Origin: JAJRZL01 sp964557855
GTDB taxonomy: Bacteria; Zixibacteria; MSB-5A5; GN15; FEB-12
Assembly: GCA_964557855.1 (NCBI GenBank)
Contig: CAZLBP010000006.1
Coordinates: forward strand, 62,001 to 126,000
Reading direction: 5' to 3'
Length of the DNA: 64,000 nt
Position numbers and translations under genes: made by a program. Of the stretch, positions 44,051 to 53,436 are shown in pieces. Under the pieces are notes generated by a model. The model searched no databases. It was not told the origin of the DNA and saw only the letters and a program-made list of their open reading frames with translations. Within the stretch, counting starts at the first letter, position 1, and each line of letters starts with the position of its first letter.

Positions 44051-44674
44051 CTAGACGGCAACTGCTGAAGCCAGATACAAACCGGGGTGATCCTCAATCT
44101 GAACTTGCTCGAAATCGCTGTTGGCAAACATCTGACGAAGCTGGTCCGCGGGCGGAATCGCATCGTGCTCCACCACACCACCGATTTCCTGGTGAGCCTC
44201 CGAGAGCTCTTTCGATGACTGCAAGTGGATAATATAGAACCTGGCACCTTTCTTGAGGACCCGGTGAGTTTCGCCCAAAGCACGCTGCTGGTCGGCGAAA
44301 TGCGGGAAAGCAGCGAAGGCCACCGCCATATCAAAAGACTCATCGGCAAACGGCAGGTTGAGAGCATCGGCATCGACCACATTGACATTGGGGAAGGGGA
44401 AATTCCGGTGGGCCTTCTGAGCCATTTCCATCGAGAAATCGACCCCCGTCACGGAGCCCTTGTCGCCCACCATCCGCCGCAGCATATCGAACAAGATACC
44501 CGTGCCGCAACCCAAATCAAGGATGTTCATGCCCTCCTCGACTCCTAAACCGTTGACAAGGTGCGCGAGAAATTCGAGGTCGACGGCGGTGAACATGAGA
44601 TCCCATTCCTCCGCCAACTGGTCGAAGAATTTCTGATGTTTATCATGCGGCATAGCGCCAATGTATTGGTGCAA
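44051..44674 (-). CDS. class I SAM-dependent methyltransferase
   Basis: 207 residues. SAM-binding motif ILDLGCGTGILFDML near residue 55, acidic loop GVDFSMEMAQKA, VVDADALNLPFADESFDMAV and the post-motif VLKKGARFYIIHL identify a UbiE/Methyltransf_11-type enzyme. The substrate is unknown. The internal MPHDKHQKFFDQLAEEWD is the conserved N-terminus of the type, so starting at residue 8 is also possible. Its stop is 17 bases upstream of the likely ECF S-component start, so the two may be cotranscribed. Confidence 0.88.
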   Translation of the reverse strand: MHQYIGAMPHDKHQKFFDQLAEEWDLMFTAVDLEFLAHLVNGLGVEEGMNILDLGCGTGILFDMLRRMVGDKGSVTGVDFSMEMAQKAHRNFPFPNVNVVDADALNLPFADESFDMAVAFAAFPHFADQQRALGETHRVLKKGARFYIIHLQSSKELSEAHQEIGGVVEHDAIPPADQLRQMFANSDFEQVQIEDHPGLYLASAVAV

Positions 44675-44882
44675 GGGCGGTTGTCAAGTGTTTTTGGATG
44701 GACCGTTTCACCCATGGAACCGAACCCTGAACGCCGGGGACGCCGATCCATGTGACCAACTTCCGCAAATGTGATCACCAATTTCTTATAAACTCTTTCG
44801 GTGTGACAGGAGTTTACATATATTACGGGTTGCCGAAAATTCGGACCGGACTGTCACAATCGGGTAGCGCCGCCACGAACCC

Positions 44883-45049
44883 GAGGCTGTCCCCAAAAAG
44901 TGATATCCGGTCGACTGTTGTATTGCGTAGCAGCGGGGCTTGTCCCCGCCGATCCGGTAAGTCGGTGCGGCACAAGGCCGCACTCTACGCGAGGAGGGCA
45001 CAGTCAGCAAGCCTTAATGCCGATTCACCCCTTTTGGGACAGCCCCCTC
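44883..45049. mobile_element. MITE-like element, about 167 bp (copy A)
   Basis: Left GAGGCTGTCCCCAAAAAGTG and right CACCCCTTTTGGGACAGCCC with CCTC form clear terminal inverted repeats (GGCTGTCCC...AAAA). The interior carries GCGGGGCTTGTCCCCGCCGA and GTGCGGCACAAGGCCGCAC, each able to fold. It is the best-preserved of the three copies (others at 42728-42894 and about 55620-55760). It sits in the divergent gap between the methyltransferase and uvrA. Confidence 0.8.
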
Positions 45050-45114
45050 GTGACGGCAACTAGCAGTCAGGAATGGGTTCCTGACCGCACAGAGAATTTG
45101 AAATCGGAGTTGGT

Positions 45115-47982
45115 GTGCCAAAACGACGTTCGCGACATGAGGAAAACCAGGAGTTCCTCCACATCAAGGGTGCGCGGGAGCACAACCTGAAGAATATCGA
45201 CGTCAAAATCCCCCGCAACACCCTGACCGTCATCACCGGCCTGTCGGGCTCCGGCAAGAGCTCACTGGCCTTCGATACGATCTATGCCGAAGGACAGCGC
45301 CGGTACGTTGAATCGCTGTCGGCCTATGCCCGGCAGTTTCTGGGTTTGATGGAGAAGCCGGATGTCGATTTCATTGAGGGCCTCTCCCCCGCCATCTCTA
45401 TCGAGCAGAAGGGGACGGCCAAGAATCCCCGTTCGACTGTCGGCACAGTAACCGAAATCTATGATTATCTCCGGTTGCTGTTTGCCCGCATCGGCGTGCC
45501 CCATTGTATCAAGTGCGGCCAGCCGATCACGCAGCAGACTGTGGAACAGATCGTCGATTCGGTCCTGACGTTCGAGGAAGGGACCCGGATGATGATTCTG
45601 GCGCCGCTGATCAGCGGTAAAAAGGGCGAACACAAGGAAGTAATACAAGAGGCCCGGCGGGAAGGCTTTGTCCGGCTGCGGGTTAATGGTGAGATCGTCA
45701 GCACCGAAGACGATATCGATTTAAACAAGAAGAAGAAGCACACCATCGAAGCGGTAGTTGATCGCCTGGTGGTAAAGGCCAAATCCCGGCGGCGGCTGGC
45801 TGATTCGGTCGAGACCGCCCTGAAGGTCGGACAGGGAACTGTCCTGGTGAATATCAAGAACAAGGACCTGCTCTTCTCCGAGCAGTACGCCTGCCTGAAC
45901 TGCAATATCAGCTATGAAGAACTAACGCCCCGGATGTTCTCGTTCAACTCACCGTACGGCGCCTGTCAAACCTGCGACGGTCTGGGACAGAAGATGGAGA
46001 TCGACCCGGAACTGGTGGTACCTAACCCGGAACTATCAATCAGCCAGGGCGCGATCCGGCCGTGGGGTGGGGCGGATATGCCCAACTGGTATCGCTACAT
46101 GCTTAGAGGCGTGGCCAAACACTATGATTTCAAGTTCTCCAAGCCGTTTAGCAAACTCCCCCAGGAAGTCCGCCGAGTAATACTCTATGGCTCCGGCAAG
46201 GAGGAGATCACGTTCGAATACGAGCACGCTTCCGGCAAGGGGCACGGTACCGGCGTGTACAAGTCGACCTTCGAAGGGGTAATCCCCCACTTGGAACGGC
46301 GGTACAAGCAGACCGAATCAAGCGGTGTGCGGCAATGGATCGAAAACTACATGAGTATCAGTGACTGCCCGAACTGCAAAGGTACTCGGCTGCGGCCGGA
46401 AGCTCTGGCGGTCGTCATCGACCGGGAGACAATTGACAGCGTCACCGCCATGCCTATCAAGCGCGCCAGAGAGTTTTTCGCCGACATAAAGTTGAGCAAT
46501 CGACAGCAGCTTATAGCGAAACAGATCCTTAAGGAAATCCGAGAGCGCCTGGGATTCCTGTGCGATGTCGGCCTGGAGTACCTGACTCTGGATCGGGCGG
46601 CCTCGACTCTCTCCGGAGGTGAAGCTCAGCGGATTCGCCTGGCCACACAGATAGGTTCACGACTGGTCGGTGTTCTGTATATTCTCGATGAACCCTCTAT
46701 CGGGCTGCACCAGCGGGACAACAAGAAATTGCTCAACACACTCAGCGAATTGCGAGACATCGGCAGTTCCGTACTGGTGGTGGAACACGATCGAGAGACG
46801 ATTGAGGCAGCCGACTACGTGCTCGACCTGGGGCCGGGAGCGGGGGTACACGGCGGCAACGTAGTGGCCACCGGCACGGCGCGCCAGATTCAAAAGGTCA
46901 AGGATTCCATCACCGGCCAGTACCTGTCGGGTAAACGTCGCATTGAAATACCGACCGAACGGCGTCACTCCAATGGCAACTCCCTGGTGCTGAAGGGCGC
47001 CTCCGGGAATAACCTCAAAGCCGTGGAAGTCGAGATTCCATTGGGACTGTTGATTGCCGTTACCGGCGTTTCCGGCTCGGGTAAATCAACGTTGATCAAC
47101 GAGACGCTTTATCCTATTCTGGCGCGCCATTTCTACAGCAGCCGCAAAGCGCCATTGCCGTACAAGGCCATTGACGGGCTTGAGCACATTGACAAAGTGA
47201 TTGATATCGACCAGTCTCCCATCGGCCGTACGCCCCGCTCCAATCCCGCGACCTATACGGGTGTATTTACACACATTCGGGACCTGTTTGCCGGAATTCC
47301 GGAGGCTCGCGCCCGGGGATATATGCCGGGACGGTTCTCGTTCAACGTCAAAGGCGGCCGCTGCGAGGCCTGCCAGGGGGACGGCATCATCAAAATCGAA
47401 ATGCACTTCCTCCCGGATGTCTATGTCCCCTGCGAAGTTTGCAAGGGCAAGCGGTACAATCGGGAAACGCTTGAGATCGCATTCAAGGGAAAGAACATCG
47501 CCGACATTTTAGACATGACGGTGGAGGAGGCGCTCACGTTCTTTGAGAATATCCCTCGCATAAAGAAGAAGCTGCTTACGCTGTATAATGTCGGGCTGGG
47601 GTACATACACCTCGGCCAACAGGCGACCACGCTTTCGGGCGGCGAGGCACAGCGCGTCAAGCTGGCCTCGGAGCTGTCGAAAATGGCAACCGGACGAACA
47701 GTGTACATTCTTGATGAACCTACCACCGGGCTTCATTTCGAGGATATCCGCATGCTGCTGAACGTCTTGAGTGAACTGGTCGACCGCGGGAATACGGTGA
47801 TAGTCATTGAGCATAATCTCGACGTCATCAAAACCGCCGACTGGATTATCGACATCGGTCCGGAAGGGGGCGATGAGGGCGGACGGATTATCGCCATCGG
47901 GAGCCCGGAAGAGGTGGCGCAGGCGAAGCAATCCTACACGGGCCAGTTCTTGAAGGCGGTGTTGAACGGGAGTGCGTATTGA
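45115..47982 (+). CDS. uvrA: excinuclease ABC subunit A
   Basis: 955 residues, full length, from a GTG start. Two ABC modules: Walker A GLSGSGKSSLAFDTIYAEGQ near residue 45 and GVSGSGKSTLINETLYPILA near residue 650; signatures TLSGGEAQRIRLATQIGSRL and TLSGGEAQRVKLASELSKMA. Zinc sites are the first-module Cys set (YACLNCNISYEE with YGACQTCDGLGQ) and GGRCEACQGDGI with PCEVCKGKRY. It recognises DNA damage and loads UvrB. uvrA is followed 24 bases later by mutM, so two DNA-repair genes share an operon. Confidence 0.99.
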   Translation: MPKRRSRHEENQEFLHIKGAREHNLKNIDVKIPRNTLTVITGLSGSGKSSLAFDTIYAEGQRRYVESLSAYARQFLGLMEKPDVDFIEGLSPAISIEQKGTAKNPRSTVGTVTEIYDYLRLLFARIGVPHCIKCGQPITQQTVEQIVDSVLTFEEGTRMMILAPLISGKKGEHKEVIQEARREGFVRLRVNGEIVSTEDDIDLNKKKKHTIEAVVDRLVVKAKSRRRLADSVETALKVGQGTVLVNIKNKDLLFSEQYACLNCNISYEELTPRMFSFNSPYGACQTCDGLGQKMEIDPELVVPNPELSISQGAIRPWGGADMPNWYRYMLRGVAKHYDFKFSKPFSKLPQEVRRVILYGSGKEEITFEYEHASGKGHGTGVYKSTFEGVIPHLERRYKQTESSGVRQWIENYMSISDCPNCKGTRLRPEALAVVIDRETIDSVTAMPIKRAREFFADIKLSNRQQLIAKQILKEIRERLGFLCDVGLEYLTLDRAASTLSGGEAQRIRLATQIGSRLVGVLYILDEPSIGLHQRDNKKLLNTLSELRDIGSSVLVVEHDRETIEAADYVLDLGPGAGVHGGNVVATGTARQIQKVKDSITGQYLSGKRRIEIPTERRHSNGNSLVLKGASGNNLKAVEVEIPLGLLIAVTGVSGSGKSTLINETLYPILARHFYSSRKAPLPYKAIDGLEHIDKVIDIDQSPIGRTPRSNPATYTGVFTHIRDLFAGIPEARARGYMPGRFSFNVKGGRCEACQGDGIIKIEMHFLPDVYVPCEVCKGKRYNRETLEIAFKGKNIADILDMTVEEALTFFENIPRIKKKLLTLYNVGLGYIHLGQQATTLSGGEAQRVKLASELSKMATGRTVYILDEPTTGLHFEDIRMLLNVLSELVDRGNTVIVIEHNLDVIKTADWIIDIGPEGGDEGGRIIAIGSPEEVAQAKQSYTGQFLKAVLNGSAY

Positions 47983-48006
47983 GCCCCAGAAGATCTGCCT
48001 CTGCCC

Positions 48007-48861
48007 ATGCCTGAACTCCCTGAAGTCGAAATAGTCGTGCGCGGGTTGCGGAGGACCGTCGTCGGGAAGACGATCGAACGCGTCACGCTCGAGGCCCCGC
48101 CCAGCTCTATCGTTGTCAGCAAGTCGTTCGGCGGCGCCGATTTCGAATCCATTTTGCGCAATAAGACAATCCATCGGGTGGCTAGACGGGGCAAGAATAT
48201 CCTGATCAGTCTCGATGACAATATTACACTCTGGGTCCATCTCAAAATGACCGGCCATTTCTTTTATCTAAGAAAAGCGCACCCACGCCACAAACATGAC
48301 CTGGTGGTCTTTGATTTTGTCACGAGGGAAAACTATCGAAACGCCAAACATCTCCGTTTTCACGATCCTCGCCGCTTTGGTCGGCTACGTTTGTTCCATG
48401 ACCACGAGTTGTGGGAGCAGGATGGGCTGCGAGAGCTGGGGCCCGAGCCACTGGAGGTATCTGAGAGTGACTTCGTAAACTTGTTCAAGAAGACCCACCG
48501 CATGATTAAGCCGGCTCTGCTGGATCAGAGCTTCCTGGCGGGATTAGGGAATATCTACGCCGATGAATCGCTCTTCCTCTCGCGCATTCATCCGCAACGG
48601 CTGACATCAAGACTCTCTCAAAAAAAGCTGCTTGAGCTGCGGGACAACATCCAGATCGTCTTACAGAAGGCGATCAAGCTGATGGGGACCTCGATTGTCA
48701 GCTACTCCGGCGTGGACGGCCGCGTCGGCAAGTACCAGGATTACCTGCAGGTGTACGGCAAAGAGGCCCTGCCCTGTCCCAGCTGCGGGGCGCCGATTCG
48801 CCGGAAGCGGATTGGCTCTCGCTCGGCGCATTTCTGCCCCCGGTGCCAGCGACAGCGGTAA
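48007..48861 (+). CDS. mutM: formamidopyrimidine-DNA glycosylase
   Basis: 284 residues. N-terminal PELPEVEIVVRGL gives the catalytic Pro (after Met removal) and Glu; WVHLKMTGHFFY, the H2TH region SFLAGLGNIYADESLFLSRI and the C-terminal zinc finger CPSCGAPIRRKRIG...HFCPRCQRQ complete the enzyme, which removes 8-oxoguanine and FaPy. The zinc-finger Arg that contacts DNA lies in the RRKRIGSR segment. It is the second gene of the uvrA-mutM operon and is followed by a strong bidirectional terminator. Confidence 0.97.
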   Translation: MPELPEVEIVVRGLRRTVVGKTIERVTLEAPPSSIVVSKSFGGADFESILRNKTIHRVARRGKNILISLDDNITLWVHLKMTGHFFYLRKAHPRHKHDLVVFDFVTRENYRNAKHLRFHDPRRFGRLRLFHDHELWEQDGLRELGPEPLEVSESDFVNLFKKTHRMIKPALLDQSFLAGLGNIYADESLFLSRIHPQRLTSRLSQKKLLELRDNIQIVLQKAIKLMGTSIVSYSGVDGRVGKYQDYLQVYGKEALPCPSCGAPIRRKRIGSRSAHFCPRCQRQR

Positions 48862-48897
48862 CTCGCGCCGGTCAATCCGCCCAGATCAAAACACAAA

Positions 48898-48927
48898 AAA
48901 ACCCGCCGGCGGGCGCCGACGGGTTTT
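48898..48927. terminator. bidirectional intrinsic terminator between mutM and the giant adhesin
   Basis: AAAACCCG-c-CGGCG, loop GG, CGCCG-a-CGGGTTTT: a stem of 13 pairs with one mismatch, with A tract and T tract on both sides. It can stop mutM transcripts on the plus strand and the giant minus-strand gene whose stop codon is at 48947. Confidence 0.93.
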
Positions 48928-48946
48928 ATAGTCAGTATGAGAAGAC

Positions 48947-51900
48947 TTACTGATGGACAGGGACGGGACCACCCTTAAACAGGTAGTCAACCAGATAGGA
49001 CAGGTCAGTGACATCCGGTACGCCACCGGAGGCATTGACATCGGCTACCTTCAGTTCTAGAGGCGCATCGCCACCCTTGAACAAGTAGTCAACCATCAAT
49101 GTCAGGTCGGTGACATTAACTTCACCGTCGATATTCAGATCGCCGGCAACGTGACCGCGAATGGTCACTTCACCGGTGAACTGGTTACCGGAAGGTCCAC
49201 CACTGAGGTCATACTCAATATCAAAGAAGGAATCAACGTTACCCCAAATCAGGCCACCCTGATTGGCTTCCTCACACAACACGTGATCGGCAGCCGGGAA
49301 GGCCAGATGGAGAACGTCGCCTGTAAGCTCACCGAAGCCACCGGGGATGATCTCTGTCGAGGATATCGGAATTCCGCATCCGGCGACCTCAAGTGACAGA
49401 TTCTCCATATCGTTAACATCAACGCCGCCAACGGCTTCACTGCTGATGTAAATATGGGCGCTCTGCGGGTCGAGCGAGAACTTCGCGATTACCAATAGAG
49501 GATCCGGCAGGTACAGATAGGTCGGCCCAGCTTCACCGAGCGATACGGTGTAGTCCTCGACTTCACCATAGCTGTAGGAACCGCACGGTCCCGGATTGGT
49601 GTTCCAGGCCAGACGGATTCGCATGCGGGTTTCGCCGCCAAGCGCGTCAAGCGGTACGTCAACCGTACCGGAGTACGGGCCGTAACCGGCGCCCGGATTC
49701 AGGGTGGCGGTTTCACCGGGATCATCAAAGTCGAGATCCTGGTTCCAGTCAACATACACAGCCGCGGTGTCAAGCGAGTAGGCACCGCCGATCGTAATAC
49801 TGATCGGATAGCTGCCGCCGGCCTCAACCGTGGCTACTAAAGCGGTGTAATCGCCGTAGCCGTCGCAAGCCGTGGTGTTGTCGATTTCCTGGAAGGTGAC
49901 GTTTTCGATGTATTCATCGCAGCCGCCACTGGCCGCACAGTACGTCGGTACCGCCGGGACACATTCAACCGTGACGGAGTATTCAAACGGTCCGGCCGAG
50001 CACGGGAAGCCGGTGAATACGGTGCCGCCAACAAAGATGGCATAGTCACCGGGACCCATAGCCAGACGCTGTACGACAACGGTATCACATTCTTCACCGG
50101 TGCCATAGGGGCTGATCGAGCCGGTAAAGTTACCGCAATCCCAGCCACCGCCATCGATAACCTGCTCGAGGAAGCCGGTTACGATCGGGAACTCGCCGAC
50201 CGCAGTGATAGTGACATCATAATAGTTGTCAAGCGTCAGCGTGTACCAGTCGGTGTCACGGTAGTTGGAACCGCCAAAGAGGTAGGTGTTCCACTCACCG
50301 CAAACGGTCTCACCACAGTCTATAGAACCGAATACCGGCGGGCTGGAGTTGCAGCCGCCATTGGTGACATCGGTGCCTTCGTCAGGCGTACACGGTTCAC
50401 CTTCATCGGTACCGGTGCACGTAACTTCGCAAGGATCTTCAACAGTAATGTTCAAGATGCCTTCACCGGTATTGCTGCTGTAGCCACCCACCTCGATCAA
50501 GTAGGAATTACCGGCAGTAACATTGAGTTCGACCTCAGACTGCAGGCCGCAGGCGTCGTCGTTACAGGCCAGTTCCGGACCCAGCGGTGAGCAGACACAG
50601 CCGTCATAAACGGCCAGCTTCGTGTCGTAACCGGAACCACAGAGGCTGATAGTAGCCTTACCGCTCATTGACGGGGTGTAGCAGTACCAGATATTCGGTG
50701 AAGTCATACAAGTGCCGCCGCCATCGTATGTGGCCGTCTGCGTACTGAACGCCAGATCGGTAACTTCGCCAACCTCAGTAGCATCGGCGCAGTCATCGTT
50801 CTCAAGAGCGGCACAAGTGGTGTCGGTTATGTGCAGATCAAAGGCCGGGATACAGTCGGGTGACGGCCAGGTATCGACCATCAGATAGTATACACCCGGA
50901 TCCAGAGCGACACACTTGAAGCCCTTGGGGAGACTGCTGCTGGTACCGACCTCGTACAGACACGGATCAGCGCCGGGGCAGTCAGTGGACAGGGCCATAC
51001 CGGTGTAGCTCGTGCCCAGAGGATCAAGAGTAATGTTCACAGTCACAGCGCTGAGCACGGTGATTTCGTAAATGATATCCTCACCGCCGTCATAGAGACC
51101 CAAACAACCGGTGTCGTAGTCATCAACACGGCCGCAGGTCGTCTGACCGTAGTCATGGAACGGTAATGTGGGAATATCGACCTTGATCGGATTGGCGCAG
51201 TTGTCACCTTCCTGCGGTCCGGCTGCAGCCTCGATGATAATGTCGAGGTCCGGAATGCAGTCAGGAGAAGGCCAGGTATCGACCTGGATATAGTATGTAC
51301 CGGCCAAGAGTTCGAGATTCGGGATCGTTTTGGGCGAACCGGAGCTGCTGGTCACAGTTCCCAGACAGGTACCGTCGAGATCCGGGCATTCGTTGTCAAT
51401 GGACATACCGGACCAGGTGGTGCCCTTAGGATCCAGTGTCAGATTGACAAAACCAAGATCATCGGTAACCGTCAATTCAACGATCAGGTCTTCACCGCCA
51501 TCATAGCTGCCCAGACAGGTTACGTCATAGTTGGCCAGACGACCACAGGTATACTGGCTGGCGATGGTGTACGGCAGATCGCCGGAACCGACGCTGACCG
51601 GGAACGGGTCACCGCAGTTGTCTCCCGGAGTCGGGGGCGGGCACTCTTCGCCATAGACGTAGAGTTCGTAGTTGCCGATCGCTCCGTTGGCCGGGTCAAG
51701 CATGACGGGATAGTAGTAGATACCCGGATCGAGATAGTCGAAGTATATCTGCGGATTGCCGTTGCCGCAGTTGAAGTCGTAGCCGCTGTAGCTCAGCAAG
51801 GAGCCATCGGGGCAGTCGCAGTCGGTGACTAAGTTCAACCATCCGTTGCCCCAGCCGGCGGGACTGCCACAGTACTCGATCGTGATGCTCATGCAGACTT

Positions 51901-53005
51901 CGAGTTCAAAGGCAACCCAGACATTCGGATATTCGCCGAAGTACTGGCAGTACGTGTCAAATGTCGCTGCCGTGTTGTCGCCGGTGAAGGTGTACGGAAG
52001 CAACTGAACCGGAGTCGTATGACAGGAATCGTTCTCTTCCGGAATCGGGCAGGGATCGTCGGTACAGTTCAGACCGGCAGACCAACTGCCGCCCAGAGTG
52101 TTACAGTCTGCTTCGGTTACGTCTTGACAATCCGGTGAGAACGGATCACCATAACAACAACGGCCGACCGGCGGAGCATCATCGGTCAGCACGATGTCAT
52201 CGATACCGAACAGGTCGGCATCGATGCCATAGTAGTTGAACCCAACGGTCAGTTGGGATTCACCCGCATAGGCGCTCATGTCGATGGTATATTTCCACCA
52301 GGTAAATGTCGGATAACCGGTCGTGTCGGCATCGAAAATCTCGGTGTAGTTGGTACCACCGTCGGTTGACACCCAAACGTAAAACTTGTGGGGATAGGTG
52401 TAACCTTTCAGGAACCAGAATTCCAGCCTCAGGTTGCTGGCGGCGCCAGACACATCCACAGTAGGTGAAATCAGCCACTCATCCTGCTGGAATCCGGGCG
52501 CATGCCAGGTCACCAGAGCAGATTGGGTACCGCCACCGGTATAAGTACCGAGGAAGAACCCATAGCCGGGATCGGTATTGACCGTATCCCAACCAGTCGG
52601 CGGGAAGAGAGTGTCTTCAAAGTCTTGTTCGAAATAAATCGCACGAGGATCGTACTCGACGACGGGACGCCTGATGCTGGCAATACCGCGCTCGTTGTCT
52701 TTCGTGGTCAGGATGCCCTCGTGATGCGGTTTGTAAGGCTCAGCGCCGCGCATCGGCTCGATCTCTTCGTTAAACATCTCCATGGACAGCTTGTTCTGGA
52801 CCTCAGCTTCCATGGCCTGTTTAGCCGCGACATCGGGATGAATCGGCTGGCTGGCCTCTACGCTGGATTCTTGTTTGAGCTGTTCAATTCTTTCCGCCTT
52901 CTGCTGTTCGGCCTGTGTCGGCAGTTCATTAACTGCCCAAGCGGCGATGGCGAGAACTGAAACGCAAAGGACTAGAATTGGAATCCGCTTTCTCCATTTG
53001 AGCAT
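48947..53005 (-). CDS. giant secreted adhesin-like protein with MAM/anchor-J, tandem repeats, GEVED and dockerin-like domains
   Basis: 1352 residues; ATG 53005 chosen because AAGGAGAGG lies six bases before it. Signal peptide KWRKRIPILVLCVSVLAIAA, then a charged coiled region (about 30-90) and a choice-of-anchor J/MAM-like domain (about 110-275, YFEQDFEDTLFPPTGWDTV). Two Cys-rich tandem modules (about 465-600 and 600-735) each contain YDGGED and end VDTWPSPDCIP. Further Cys-rich beta modules follow, then a GEVED domain (YSYGEVEDYTV near 1135) and a cohesin-like beta stretch. The dockerin-like tail has GDLNIDGEVNVTDLTLMVDY and DVTDLSYLVDYLF. Exported and likely surface-associated; binding partner unknown. 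Confidence 0.88.
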   Translation of the reverse strand: MLKWRKRIPILVLCVSVLAIAAWAVNELPTQAEQQKAERIEQLKQESSVEASQPIHPDVAAKQAMEAEVQNKLSMEMFNEEIEPMRGAEPYKPHHEGILTTKDNERGIASIRRPVVEYDPRAIYFEQDFEDTLFPPTGWDTVNTDPGYGFFLGTYTGGGTQSALVTWHAPGFQQDEWLISPTVDVSGAASNLRLEFWFLKGYTYPHKFYVWVSTDGGTNYTEIFDADTTGYPTFTWWKYTIDMSAYAGESQLTVGFNYYGIDADLFGIDDIVLTDDAPPVGRCCYGDPFSPDCQDVTEADCNTLGGSWSAGLNCTDDPCPIPEENDSCHTTPVQLLPYTFTGDNTAATFDTYCQYFGEYPNVWVAFELEVCMSITIEYCGSPAGWGNGWLNLVTDCDCPDGSLLSYSGYDFNCGNGNPQIYFDYLDPGIYYYPVMLDPANGAIGNYELYVYGEECPPPTPGDNCGDPFPVSVGSGDLPYTIASQYTCGRLANYDVTCLGSYDGGEDLIVELTVTDDLGFVNLTLDPKGTTWSGMSIDNECPDLDGTCLGTVTSSSGSPKTIPNLELLAGTYYIQVDTWPSPDCIPDLDIIIEAAAGPQEGDNCANPIKVDIPTLPFHDYGQTTCGRVDDYDTGCLGLYDGGEDIIYEITVLSAVTVNITLDPLGTSYTGMALSTDCPGADPCLYEVGTSSSLPKGFKCVALDPGVYYLMVDTWPSPDCIPAFDLHITDTTCAALENDDCADATEVGEVTDLAFSTQTATYDGGGTCMTSPNIWYCYTPSMSGKATISLCGSGYDTKLAVYDGCVCSPLGPELACNDDACGLQSEVELNVTAGNSYLIEVGGYSSNTGEGILNITVEDPCEVTCTGTDEGEPCTPDEGTDVTNGGCNSSPPVFGSIDCGETVCGEWNTYLFGGSNYRDTDWYTLTLDNYYDVTITAVGEFPIVTGFLEQVIDGGGWDCGNFTGSISPYGTGEECDTVVVQRLAMGPGDYAIFVGGTVFTGFPCSAGPFEYSVTVECVPAVPTYCAASGGCDEYIENVTFQEIDNTTACDGYGDYTALVATVEAGGSYPISITIGGAYSLDTAAVYVDWNQDLDFDDPGETATLNPGAGYGPYSGTVDVPLDALGGETRMRIRLAWNTNPGPCGSYSYGEVEDYTVSLGEAGPTYLYLPDPLLVIAKFSLDPQSAHIYISSEAVGGVDVNDMENLSLEVAGCGIPISSTEIIPGGFGELTGDVLHLAFPAADHVLCEEANQGGLIWGNVDSFFDIEYDLSGGPSGNQFTGEVTIRGHVAGDLNIDGEVNVTDLTLMVDYLFKGGDAPLELKVADVNASGGVPDVTDLSYLVDYLFKGGPVPVHQ

Positions 53006-53436
53006 AGCATACCTCTCCTTAAACGGATAGTTACTCAAGGTTCGTTGACGGAACACTGACTTTCGTTCAGTGCGATTTGATTTGGATTACCTGCAGCACC
53101 TCCTTTAGCTTTTCTCTGGTTAGCGGTTTACATTGAGTCCATTAGTTAGAATTGACCTGATACGAACAGTCTTCATTACAGATATGTTTCCTGCTTACTG
53201 CCCGAGATTACTCCGGGCATGCAACGAAAATACTTTTCGGAATTTTGATGACACGTATACTGACTACAGTGTATAAAAAGGGGTAAAACTGGGCAAAAGT
53301 CAAGACAAATCTGTGGTTGCAACCGGATTAATTCTGTCCTGTCAGAATGCACAAAATCATGACGGATATTGTGTTGTCTTGGACGTTTAATCGTCTTGAA
53401 ATGTACTGTGAAAAGTGAGGCACATCCACGAATGCG
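53006..53436. other. leader and promoter region of the giant adhesin; no gene seen
   Basis: Between the adhesin start and the stop of the ABC ATPase gene, both on the minus strand. It contains a hairpin TGCCCGAG/CTCCGGGCA near 53199-53220 and AT-rich stretches near 53225-53285 that could hold the adhesin promoter (minus strand). No good sigma-70 pair could be fixed and no terminator for the ATPase gene was found. Confidence 0.5.

Noticed and set aside
42660..45060. Possible CRISPR array, because of repeated short palindromes
   Set aside because: Repeat units differ in size and spacing, are dispersed, and have no regular spacers; no cas genes are present.
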